Assembly (NCBI RefSeq): GCF_035704785.1
Contig: NZ_DASSWP010000228.1
Span: forward strand, 1-5,723
From: Gracilimonas sp035704785
GTDB lineage: Bacteria > Bacteroidota > Rhodothermia > Balneolales > Balneolaceae
Direction of reading: 5' to 3'
DNA: 5,723 nucleotides
In this document: positions 1 to 5,723 of the stretch, one piece after another
How the letters are laid out: each line of letters begins with the position of its first letter
Numbering within the stretch: the first letter of the stretch is position 1
Notes under the pieces: model-generated
The model's database searches: none
Seen by the model: only the letters and a program-made list of their open reading frames with translations
Told to the model about the DNA's origin: nothing
Made by a program: the position numbers and the translations under genes

Positions 1-344
1 TACAGGAGAAATGGGATGAATACATGGAGTTGCTTAAGGTTGATTTTCCCATGTTATTACATCTGCAAATGGAACGGGTTAAAGTAGTTAAGGTAAAAGG
101 ATCAGAATTGTACCTGGAATGTGATAACAGCTTTGCACATAAAATGCTGGATGAGCAAAAAACAGACCTCCAGAAAAAATTAAAGGAATGTGTAGGTGCT
201 TTGCTGCGTTTTAATGTATCGGTAGTAGAACAAAGTGAAGAAGATAAACCAATGAGCGTTTATGAACGCTTCAAACAGATACAACAAAAAGACCCCATCA
301 TTCGTGATATAGTTGAGATTTTTGGGGCAGAACTTGAGTATTGA
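1..344 (+). CDS. dnaX: DNA polymerase III gamma/tau subunit, C-terminal part (5' end outside window)
   Basis: This is the 3' end of dnaX, which encodes the clamp-loader and tau scaffold subunit of the replicative DNA polymerase III holoenzyme in the cytoplasm. The open frame runs in from the left edge (first full codon at 3) and gives about 113 residues, ending in TGA at 342-344. What is visible is the extreme C-terminal domain: a Trp near the left edge (QEKWDEY), alternating strands and helices, and a closing segment DPIIRDIVEIFGAELEY. That ending resembles the usual 'NP.l..l...F.l..' ending of Bacteroidota DnaX. The ATPase domain (Walker A, zinc finger) lies upstream and cannot be seen. The ATG at 24 is internal, because the frame stays open and similar upstream of it. 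The identification rests on this weakly conserved domain and is strongly supported by the following ybaB and recR, the classic dnaX-ybaB-recR order. Confidence 0.85.
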   Translation, partial: QEKWDEYMELLKVDFPMLLHLQMERVKVVKVKGSELYLECDNSFAHKMLDEQKTDLQKKLKECVGALLRFNVSVVEQSEEDKPMSVYERFKQIQQKDPIIRDIVEIFGAELEY

Positions 345-346
345 TT

Positions 347-368
347 AGCTGTCAGACTGCTGATAGCT
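347..368 (+). repeat. Stem-loop between dnaX and ybaB
   Basis: Two 9-nt arms, AGCTGTCAG (347-355) and CTGATAGCT (360-368), pair fully as RNA with one G-U pair around a 4-nt loop, starting 2 nt after the dnaX stop. The hairpin is followed by an A-run (370-377), not a T-run, so it is not a typical rho-independent terminator on this strand. It could be an mRNA-stabilising or processing hairpin, or a fragment of an interspersed intergenic repeat. The pairing is seen directly; the function is unknown. Confidence 0.6.
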
Positions 369-447
369 TAAAAAAAAGAATAAATTAACGTGTGAAGTGT
401 TAGATGCTCACAGGTTTTCATTGAAACAATCAATCTAATTTAGAATT

Positions 448-795
448 ATGAGTGACTTTAACATGGCCGATATGTTCGGCAAGATCCAGGAAATGCAAAC
501 TAAAATGCAGGAAGCCCAGGAAGGTTTAAACGATGTGATCGTGGAAGCTGAAGCCGGCGGTGGAATGGTAAAGGTGAAAGCTAACGGTAACAAGCAGATC
601 GTTTCCATAGAAATGGATAGTGACGTTGTGGATCCAGCTGACAAAGAAATGCTGGAAGATTTAATTGTGGCAGGGGTAAATAAAGCCCTTGAAAAAGCCG
701 AAGCAGCCTCCAAAGAAAAAATGCAGGAAATGTATAAAGGAATGATCCCCGGTGGCGGTATCCCCGGAATGGATATGTCAAAACTCGGACTCTAA
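448..795 (+). CDS. ybaB: YbaB/EbfC family nucleoid-associated protein
   Basis: This is a small (115 aa) DNA-binding protein of the YbaB/EbfC family. Family members form dimers with a tweezer-like shape and bind DNA in the nucleoid. The family pattern is clear: an N-terminal amphipathic helix (FGKIQEMQTKMQEAQEGL, about residues 10-27), then a small beta-sheet with the Gly-rich turn AEAGGGMVKVKANG (about 34-47), then the signature DKEMLEDLIVAGVNKALEKAE (about 70-90) and a helix ending in a Gly/Pro/Met-rich tail (GMIPGGGIPGMDM). The length is close to the E. coli protein (109 aa). The chosen ATG is the first after an in-frame stop at 436-438. ATGs at 463 and 472 are possible alternatives, and no Shine-Dalgarno sequence distinguishes them. 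It sits 103 bp after dnaX and 74 bp before recR. The exact role next to recR is not settled; a link to recombination or nucleoid structure is an inference from conserved context. Confidence 0.95.
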   Translation: MSDFNMADMFGKIQEMQTKMQEAQEGLNDVIVEAEAGGGMVKVKANGNKQIVSIEMDSDVVDPADKEMLEDLIVAGVNKALEKAEAASKEKMQEMYKGMIPGGGIPGMDMSKLGL

Positions 796-799
796 ATTA

Positions 800-860
800 G
801 GTACAAGGCTCAAGGTGCTAGGTTCAAGAACTACTTGAACCTTGAACCTAACACCTTGCC
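800..860. repeat. Heptamer-built inverted repeat (REP-like hairpin) between ybaB and recR
   Basis: Nearly the whole ybaB-recR gap is built of 7-bp units. The left side reads GGTACAA, GGCTCAA, GGTGCTA, GGTTCAA (800-827). The right side holds the complementary forms TTGAACC, TTGAACC, TAACACC and a truncated TTGCC (835-860). Arms 811-828 and 841-858 are reverse complements at 17 of 18 positions, around a 12-nt loop that holds one extra TTGAACC unit. No T-run follows, so it is not a standard terminator. The right arm ends 11 nt before the recR ATG, so in RNA the hairpin would crowd the recR ribosome-binding region. From general memory of Bacteroidota intergenic sequence, GGTTCAA-type repeats recur genome-wide; that cannot be tested from this window. 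Confidence 0.85.
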
Positions 861-869
861 ACTAAATAC

Positions 870-1472
870 ATGCAGATAACCTCAGAATTTTTAGAGCGGG
901 CTATAGAGCAGCTTGCCAAACTTCCCGGAACGGGACGAAAATCAGCTCAGCGAATTGCAATTCATTTACTAAAACAGAACGATGATTACGCCATCAACCT
1001 GGCTCAGGCGATCGTTGATCTAAAAGAAAAAGTGACCCGCTGCTCGGTTTGTGGAAATGTAAGTGATTCGGATCCATGTAAAATTTGCGAAAACCCTAAA
1101 CGGGATCCCTCGGCTATATGTGTTGTAGAAGAATTCAATGATGTCTACATCATCGAAAGATCGAATGAATTCAGAGGACGATATCATGTGCTTGGGGGAG
1201 TTATTTCTCCCATGGATAATATCGGTCCTGACAAACTGCGCATTCAGGAATTATTGAAGCGAGTCGGTGAAGATGATGACATTAAGGAAGTAATTTTAGC
1301 TCTGAACCCCGATGCTGAAGGAGAAGCCACTTCCTATTACATCAACAAACTGTTGAAGCAATATGATGTCAACGTAACCCGTATTGCCTATGGAATTCCT
1401 ATGGGAACCGAACTTGAATTTATTGATGAGGCAACTTTAAGCCGTGCTTTCGCCAGCAGAAACAGTTTTTAG
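870..1472 (+). CDS. recR: Recombination mediator protein RecR
   Basis: RecR is a ring-forming DNA-binding protein that works with RecO (and RecF) to load RecA on single-stranded gaps during recombinational repair. The 200-aa length is standard, and the domains appear in order. They are an N-terminal helix-hairpin-helix (LPGTGRKSAQRIAIHLL, 18-34), a four-cysteine zinc site (C58, C61, C70, C73 in CSVCGNVSDSDPCKIC), a Toprim domain starting at ICVVEEFNDVYIIER (83-97) with LALNPDAEGEAT (143-153), and the C-terminal motif YGIPMGTELEFIDEATLSRA (174-193). All expected cysteines and the Toprim acidic residues (E87, E88) are present, so the protein should be functional. The ATG at 870 is the first start after an in-frame TAA at 849-851, which lies inside the hairpin repeat. 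No Shine-Dalgarno sequence is visible. It is the third gene of the dnaX-ybaB-recR cluster. Confidence 0.98.
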   Translation: MQITSEFLERAIEQLAKLPGTGRKSAQRIAIHLLKQNDDYAINLAQAIVDLKEKVTRCSVCGNVSDSDPCKICENPKRDPSAICVVEEFNDVYIIERSNEFRGRYHVLGGVISPMDNIGPDKLRIQELLKRVGEDDDIKEVILALNPDAEGEATSYYINKLLKQYDVNVTRIAYGIPMGTELEFIDEATLSRAFASRNSF

Positions 1473-1511
1473 AATTAGAATTTATTCGTCAAACAACCTT
1501 TAACAAAACCA

Positions 1512-1538
1512 TGTGCGCACTTTGCGTACTCTGTGGAT
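1512..1538. repeat. Degenerate 9-bp tandem repeat upstream of the M1 peptidase
   Basis: Three adjacent 9-bp units, TGTGCGCAC, TTTGCGTAC and TCTGTGGAT, lie 14 bp before the peptidase start codon. Units 1 and 2 match at 7 of 9 positions and units 2 and 3 at 5 of 9. The first unit contains the 8-bp palindrome GTGCGCAC (1513-1520). The TTTGCG periodic pattern resembles a short intergenic repeat I recall from Bacteroidota genomes. Whether it is a regulatory site or an interspersed repeat is unknown. Confidence 0.5.
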
Positions 1539-1552
1539 AAAAATCAGAGGAA

Positions 1553-3430
1553 ATGAAAAAACTAATACTTTTTACCTTTTTAGCGCTTTTTAGCCTTACT
1601 ACTTTTGCCCAGAATCGTTCTTACTGGCAACAGGAAGTAGACTATACCATGGAAATTGATGTAGATGCAGAAAACCATCAATATGCCGGAGAACAAACGC
1701 TTGTCTATACCAATAATTCCCCTGATGTGTTAGACCGGGTGTATTACCATCTTTATTTTAATGCCTTTCAGCCGGGAAGCATGATGGATGTCCGCTCCAG
1801 AACCATCGCTGATCCGGACGGAAGAGTACTTGATCGTATTTATCACCTTGATGAAAACGAGATCGGTTACCAGAAAGTAACTTCCCTTACACAGGATGGT
1901 GAACCCGTTAATTACGAAACAGACGGCACCATTTTAGTAGTTGAATTAGATGAACCTATTCAGCCCGGAGCCACTACTACTTTCAGAATGGAGTGGGATG
2001 CTCAGGTTCCATTGCAGGTACGTCGTTCCGGCCGTGATAATTCCGAAGGCGTGGAATTTTCAATGAGTCAATGGTACCCTAAACTTGCTGAATATGATCA
2101 TCAGGGATGGCATCCAAACGAATATGTAGCACGGGAATTTCATGCACCCTTTGGCAATTTTGATGTGAAGATCTCCATTGACAGAGATTATGTGTTGGGT
2201 GGAACCGGAATCCTTCAAAACCCAAATCAGATCGGATATGGTTATGAGGATGAAGGCGCCACAGTAAATCGCCCAAGTGGTGACAAGCTTACCTGGCACT
2301 TCAAAGCCGAGAACGTGATCGATTTCTTTTGGGGGGCTGATCCTGATTTTAAACATGTTACCGCCCAGGTTCCAAACGGACCAAAACTTCATTTTCTATA
2401 TCAGCAACCTGCCGTAGTAGAAGGTGCTTCGGAGGAACAAAATGCTCAATACACTGAAAACTGGGAAGAGTTGGTTGGTTATACCATTGATGCTTTTAAA
2501 TATGCAAACGAGCATTTTGGCGAATATCCCTATCCTCAATATACCAACCTTCAGGGTGGTGACGGCGGGATGGAATACCCTATGGGTACATTAATTACAG
2601 GCGGAAGAAGCCTGGGAAGCCTGGTCGGAGTAATGGTTCATGAGATGTATCACAGCTGGTATCAAAATGTAATAGCTACCAACGAAAGTTTATATGCATG
2701 GATGGATGAAGGCTTTACCAGCTTTGCCTCTTCTGAAACAATGGCCCATTTATTCGATCGTGAAGGAAATCCACATCGGGGCTCTCTTCAAAATTATCGA
2801 TATATAGCAAAGAGTGACCTGGAAGAACCTTTGAGCACCCATGCAGATCACTACAATACAAATGGAGCTTATAGTGTGGCTGCGTATTCTAAAGGAGCTG
2901 TTTTTCTTAACCAAATTCGGTACATCATTGGTGAAGAAGATTTCAGGGAAGGAATGCTACGCTATCACAATGAATGGAAGTTCAAGCACCCTACCGATCT
3001 GGATTTCATCAGCATTATGGAAAAAGAGTCCGGAATGATCCTGGATTGGTTCTATGAATATTTCGTCCAAACAACCAAAACCATCGACTACAGCATCAAT
3101 TCTGTATTGGGTAACGAGAATAAAACCATCTTTAAGCTAGAGCGCATTGGCCTGATGCCCATGCCACTGGATATATTAGTAGAGTATAATGATGGCAGCA
3201 GCGAGATGTTCTATATCCCATTGCGTATGATGCGTGGTGAAAAACCCGCTGAAAGTGATATGAAGCGAACGGTATTGCAAGACTGGCCATGGGTTCAGCC
3301 GGAATATAACCTCACCGTCAACAAACCTGCATCACAGATCAAAACAATTACCATTGATCCAAGCGGTCGATTGGCCGACATCAATCCTGAAAATAATTCC
3401 TTTGATGTGGCTTCAATGTTGAACGATTAA
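1553..3430 (+). CDS. Secreted M1 family zinc metallopeptidase (aminopeptidase-like)
   Basis: This is a 625-aa exported zinc peptidase of family M1, expected to trim N-terminal residues from peptides outside the cytoplasm. Residues 1-19 form a clear signal peptide (Lys-Lys, hydrophobic core, then TFA before Gln20). The N-terminal beta domain contains SQWYPKLAEYDHQGWHPN (about 173-190), as in Bacteroidota homologs. The catalytic domain has HEMYH (H363, E364, H367) and the third zinc ligand E386 in WMDEGF, giving the exact HExxH-x18-E spacing. Y445 in YSKG fits the transition-state tyrosine. The exopeptidase loop reads GGMEY (338-342) where classical members have GxMEN; E341, which binds the substrate amino group, is kept. 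A short beta-rich C-terminal region replaces the large helical domain of the longest M1 enzymes, and no type IX secretion tail is evident. The ATG is fixed by an in-frame TAA at 1538-1540, with GAGG very close upstream (1547-1550). Substrate specificity is unknown. Confidence 0.95.
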   Translation: MKKLILFTFLALFSLTTFAQNRSYWQQEVDYTMEIDVDAENHQYAGEQTLVYTNNSPDVLDRVYYHLYFNAFQPGSMMDVRSRTIADPDGRVLDRIYHLDENEIGYQKVTSLTQDGEPVNYETDGTILVVELDEPIQPGATTTFRMEWDAQVPLQVRRSGRDNSEGVEFSMSQWYPKLAEYDHQGWHPNEYVAREFHAPFGNFDVKISIDRDYVLGGTGILQNPNQIGYGYEDEGATVNRPSGDKLTWHFKAENVIDFFWGADPDFKHVTAQVPNGPKLHFLYQQPAVVEGASEEQNAQYTENWEELVGYTIDAFKYANEHFGEYPYPQYTNLQGGDGGMEYPMGTLITGGRSLGSLVGVMVHEMYHSWYQNVIATNESLYAWMDEGFTSFASSETMAHLFDREGNPHRGSLQNYRYIAKSDLEEPLSTHADHYNTNGAYSVAAYSKGAVFLNQIRYIIGEEDFREGMLRYHNEWKFKHPTDLDFISIMEKESGMILDWFYEYFVQTTKTIDYSINSVLGNENKTIFKLERIGLMPMPLDILVEYNDGSSEMFYIPLRMMRGEKPAESDMKRTVLQDWPWVQPEYNLTVNKPASQIKTITIDPSGRLADINPENNSFDVASMLND

Positions 3431-3451
3431 TTTCTTATTTTTACGTCATTG

Positions 3452-3481
3452 AAAGGCGTTGCAACATGCAACGCCTTTTTT
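3452..3481 (+). terminator. Rho-independent terminator after the M1 peptidase
   Basis: A perfect 12-bp stem, AAAGGCGTTGCA (3452-3463) with TGCAACGCCTTT (3467-3478), closes a 3-nt ACA loop. It runs directly into a T-run (3476-3481) and starts 21 bp after the peptidase stop codon. This is the strongest non-coding signal in the window and marks the end of the upstream transcription unit, separating it from the malic enzyme gene. Confidence 0.93.
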
Positions 3482-3554
3482 ATTGGAATGAACTCGAATT
3501 AAAGCACTGTACCCGTTATTTCAAATCTAAATTGGAATGACTGAATAAATCACT
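3482..3554. repeat. Diverged direct duplication upstream of the malic enzyme gene
   Basis: Two related segments start 49 bp apart, at 3482-3508 (27 nt) and 3531-3554 (24 nt). Both begin with ATTGGAATGA and end with CACT. Allowing three single-base gaps, they match at 23 of 24 positions. The second copy ends 6 nt before the malic enzyme ATG, so the pair fills most of the space between the terminator and the gene. It could be a pair of regulator-binding sites, a leader element or the relic of a small duplication. No consensus promoter could be identified with confidence here. Confidence 0.55.
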
Positions 3555-3560
3555 CATATC

Positions 3561-4712
3561 ATGGCACAAAAAGATTACGCTAAACTTGCTATAGAAGCCC
3601 ATAAAAAGTACAAAGGTAAAATTTCCATTGAGCCTAAGATGCCTTTGGAAACCAAAGATGATCTTAGTATTGCTTATACCCCGGGAGTGGCCAGCCCCTG
3701 CGAAGAAATAGCTTTAGATAAAGAAAAAGCATACGACTATACGGTAAAAGGCAATTTGGTTGCCGTAGTCAGTGACGGCTCGGCTGTGCTTGGATTGGGT
3801 AATATTGGCCCTGAAGCTTCCCTACCTGTTATGGAAGGTAAAGCTGTGCTTTTCAAAAAATTTGCAGGCGTAGATGCTGTACCCATAGTGTTAGATACCC
3901 AAAGCACGGATGAGATCATCAAAACAGTAAAAATGATTGCTCCCGGTTTTGGCGGCATTAACCTCGAAGATATATCAGCCCCGCGCTGTTTTGAGATTGA
4001 ACGTCGTTTAAAGGAAGAGTTAGATATTCCTGTTTTCCATGATGATCAGCATGGAACAGCAATTGTAACCTTAGCCGGAATCTATAATGCGTTAAAGCTC
4101 ACCGGAAAAAACATTAAAGATCTTCAGGTTGTAATAAACGGAGCCGGAGCTGCCGGTGTAGCTATAGTAAAACTCTTGTTTGCTGCAGGCGTTAAAGATG
4201 TAATTATGTGTGACAGCCGGGGCATTATTTATAAAGGCAGAAAAAGCCTTAATGACACCAAAAAAGAAATGGCACAGATCACCAACAAGCAAATGCGCAA
4301 AGGCAGCCTTGAAGATGCTGTAAAGGACATGGATGTATTTATCGGTGTTTCTGTACCAAATGTACTTTCCAAAAAAATGGTAAGATCCATGAACAACGAT
4401 CCCATGATCTTTGCCATGTCCAATCCAATTCCTGAGATCATGCCGGAAGATGCACTTGAAGCAGGTGCATCTGTGGTTGCTACCGGCCGCTCTGATTTCC
4501 CTAATCAGATAAACAATGTACTTGCCTTTCCGGGCTTGTTTCGCGGAGCACTTGATGCCCGCCTTACCAAATTGACCACAAAAATGTTTATCACTGCTGC
4601 CAAAGCAATTGCTGATTGTGTGGAAGTGGTTTCTGCTGAAAAGATCATTCCCAGTCCTTTTGATGAGCGGGTGCCGGCACGCGTAGCAGAAGCGATCAAG
4701 GAAAGTGCCTGA
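3561..4712 (+). CDS. Malic enzyme, short form (malate oxidoreductase, decarboxylating)
   Basis: This enzyme oxidatively decarboxylates L-malate to pyruvate and CO2 with reduction of NAD or NADP, linking the TCA cycle to pyruvate and supplying reducing power in the cytoplasm. The 383-aa length fits the short bacterial form, which lacks the C-terminal phosphotransacetylase-like domain of MaeB-type enzymes. Motifs in order are SIAYTPGV with catalytic Y39, VVSDGSAVLGLGNIGP (69-84), GKAVLFKKFAG with catalytic K94 (93-103), GGINLEDISAPRCFEIE with metal ligands E136 and D137 (131-147), PVFHDDQHGTAIV with metal ligand D161 or D162 (157-169), the Rossmann loop GAGAAG (194-199), MSNPIPE (286-292) and FPGLFRGALDAR (323-334). 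D218 at the end of the second Rossmann strand would favour NAD, but cofactor choice in this family cannot be read safely from that residue alone. The start is fixed by an in-frame TAA at 3546-3548, and no clear Shine-Dalgarno sequence is present. It lies behind a strong terminator, so it probably has its own promoter. Confidence 0.96.
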   Translation: MAQKDYAKLAIEAHKKYKGKISIEPKMPLETKDDLSIAYTPGVASPCEEIALDKEKAYDYTVKGNLVAVVSDGSAVLGLGNIGPEASLPVMEGKAVLFKKFAGVDAVPIVLDTQSTDEIIKTVKMIAPGFGGINLEDISAPRCFEIERRLKEELDIPVFHDDQHGTAIVTLAGIYNALKLTGKNIKDLQVVINGAGAAGVAIVKLLFAAGVKDVIMCDSRGIIYKGRKSLNDTKKEMAQITNKQMRKGSLEDAVKDMDVFIGVSVPNVLSKKMVRSMNNDPMIFAMSNPIPEIMPEDALEAGASVVATGRSDFPNQINNVLAFPGLFRGALDARLTKLTTKMFITAAKAIADCVEVVSAEKIIPSPFDERVPARVAEAIKESA

Positions 4713-4843
4713 TAAAGAGCCCTTCTGAGAGAAAATAATTAATACATTCCTGTACTTTTACTTTATACTTTTTAACAATACTGCTATTCTCATATTCAGT
4801 AATTTTACTTTCTAAAAAAATCACCCTCTATTAACAGGATGGA
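4713..4843. other. AT-rich intergenic region between malic enzyme and DUF5916 gene
   Basis: This 131-bp gap is markedly AT-rich, with several ACTTT-containing stretches (about 4753-4775 and 4803-4812). I see no hairpin with a T-run, so no terminator for the malic enzyme gene is supported. TA-rich boxes such as TAATTTTA (4800-4807) approach the Bacteroidota -7 element, but no convincing -33 TTG is correctly spaced. A promoter here is plausible but unproven. Confidence 0.4.
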
Positions 4844-5723
4844 ATGAGATCGTTACTTTTATCATTAGTTTTAGCATCGCTTGCTTTATGTTCACCGGCG
4901 TCTATTCTTGCTCAATCTGCTACATTGGTTGAGCGGCCCTCAAGTTATGAGGTTACCGCAGTGTTTGCGGAAACAGCACCCTACATTGATGGCAATCTGG
5001 ATGACGAAGTTTGGCAGGATATCCCTCCCATTACCGAATTTACACAGGTATGGCCTAATGATGGAGCACCCGCTACAGAAGACACTGAAGTTCGTATTGC
5101 TTACGATCGTGACAACCTCTATTTCGCTTTCAGATTTTATGACAAGAACCCGGATTTAATCCGTGCCAAAAACCTGGAACGGGGCGGTCGTAACAACCGG
5201 GATGATCACGCCTACATCGGTATTGATACTTATCGTGACGGGCGAAATGCCTATTTATTTGAGATGAATGCACTTGGCACTCAGGATGATGCCCTCGTAA
5301 CAGACGAGAAGATCGACTATGGAAGTTTTTCCTGGGATGCAGTCTTTATCAGTGAAACAAAGATTGATGATGAAGGCTGGACTCTTGAGGTCTCCATTCC
5401 CTTTCGACAGTTACGCTTTCCAGAGGGTGAAGAACTTGAATTCGGCCTGATGCTATCCCGTATGATAAACCGAAAGAATGAGCGTGTTCTATGGCCTGCT
5501 ATTGGGATGGAATATGGCGGAAGCTTCGGAGTTGTAGCCGCGGCCTCTCAATATGGAACCCTGAAAGGGATAAAAAATATCCGTCGCGGAAATAATATCG
5601 AGCTTAAACCTTATATCATCTCCGGTGTGCAAGAAGTTCGGCCAGATCTTCAAAATGAACAGACTGAAACTGATTATACCTACGATATTGGCGGTGACTT
5701 AAAATGGGGAATCACTTCGAACC
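4844..5723 (+). CDS. DUF5916 outer-membrane protein with N-terminal CBM9-like domain (3' end outside window)
   Basis: The frame is open from ATG 4844 to the right edge, giving 293 residues plus one base, with no stop. Residues 1-24 form a signal peptide (MRSLLLSLVLASLALC...ILAQ) that probably directs export across the inner membrane. Residues about 45-245 look like a family 9 carbohydrate-binding-like beta-sandwich. Its hallmark is PYIDGNLDDEVWQ (46-58), followed by TEVRIAYDRDNLYFAFRFYD (81-100), a DDHAYIGIDTYRDGRNAY stretch (120-137) and GWTLEVSIPFRQLRF (178-192). From about 252 the IELKPYIISGV segment and alternating hydrophobic strands mark the start of the DUF5916 region, predicted to form an outer-membrane beta-barrel. 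Full-length family members are usually several hundred residues longer. AGGA at 4836-4839 sits 4 nt before this start. The family's function is not established; glycan binding or a surface transport role is only a guess from the CBM9-like fold. Confidence 0.9.
   Translation, partial: MRSLLLSLVLASLALCSPASILAQSATLVERPSSYEVTAVFAETAPYIDGNLDDEVWQDIPPITEFTQVWPNDGAPATEDTEVRIAYDRDNLYFAFRFYDKNPDLIRAKNLERGGRNNRDDHAYIGIDTYRDGRNAYLFEMNALGTQDDALVTDEKIDYGSFSWDAVFISETKIDDEGWTLEVSIPFRQLRFPEGEELEFGLMLSRMINRKNERVLWPAIGMEYGGSFGVVAAASQYGTLKGIKNIRRGNNIELKPYIISGVQEVRPDLQNEQTETDYTYDIGGDLKWGITSN

Noticed and set aside
391..412. TGTGA and TCACA half-sites resembling a CRP operator upstream of ybaB
   Set aside because: The half-sites are separated by 12 bases, whereas a CRP/FNR-type site needs about 6, so the arrangement does not fit.
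416..426. Small palindrome TTTCA-T-TGAAA before ybaB
   Set aside because: It is short and AT-rich, and such palindromes are expected by chance; nothing ties it to a known operator.
800..860. Rho-independent terminator between ybaB and recR
   Set aside because: The hairpin is long but has no T-run after it, and its repeat structure in 7-bp units explains the pairing better.
2060..2392. A 110-codon minus-strand open frame inside the M1 peptidase gene
   Set aside because: The + strand frame carries clear M1-family sequence here, and the minus-strand translation shows no domain-like pattern.
4840..4847. Third copy of TGGAATGA, shared with the malic enzyme leader duplication
   Set aside because: Only 8 bases match and the flanks do not, so chance around a start codon is the simplest explanation.
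4844..4900. Possible lipoprotein signal (LALC) in the DUF5916 protein
   Set aside because: Leu directly before the Cys does not fit a lipobox, and a normal signal peptidase I site (ILAQ/S) follows, which suits a barrel protein.
4881..5159. A 92-codon open frame overlapping the DUF5916 gene in another + frame
   Set aside because: It lies inside the well-supported DUF5916 frame that starts at 4844, has no recognisable family features, and is best explained as a shadow frame.

Overview
The window looks like ordinary chromosome from a member of the Bacteroidota/Balneolota (FCB) group. The evidence for this is the style of the proteins (a Bacteroidota-type secreted M1 peptidase and a DUF5916 outer-membrane protein), the mostly weak or absent Shine-Dalgarno sequences, and the short-period intergenic repeats. 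The phylum is an inference from protein style and is not proven here. Every supported gene lies on the + strand.

Left part (1-1472): the end of dnaX (DNA polymerase III gamma/tau subunit), then ybaB/ebfC (nucleoid-associated protein) and recR (recombination mediator). The dnaX-ybaB-recR order is a very widely conserved DNA replication/repair cluster. Here the genes are separated by 74-103 bp gaps, and each gap holds a repeat or hairpin: a 9-bp stem-loop after dnaX and a heptamer-built inverted repeat before recR.

Middle (1473-3481): an 80-bp gap with a degenerate 9-bp tandem repeat leads to a secreted zinc aminopeptidase-like protein of family M1. It is followed by a textbook rho-independent terminator at 3452-3481. 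No terminator is visible between dnaX and this point, so the peptidase may be reached by readthrough from the dnaX-ybaB-recR unit.

Right part (3482-5723): a short-form malic enzyme (malate to pyruvate + CO2), preceded by a diverged direct duplication of about 25 bp. After an AT-rich 131-bp gap comes the 5' part of a DUF5916 protein: a signal peptide, a CBM9-like domain and the start of a predicted outer-membrane barrel. That gene runs off the right edge.

I found no RNA gene, CRISPR array, insertion sequence, phage gene or defence system. The coding content is ordinary. The unusual material is in the intergenic repeats, where several unrelated repeat types sit in consecutive gaps.
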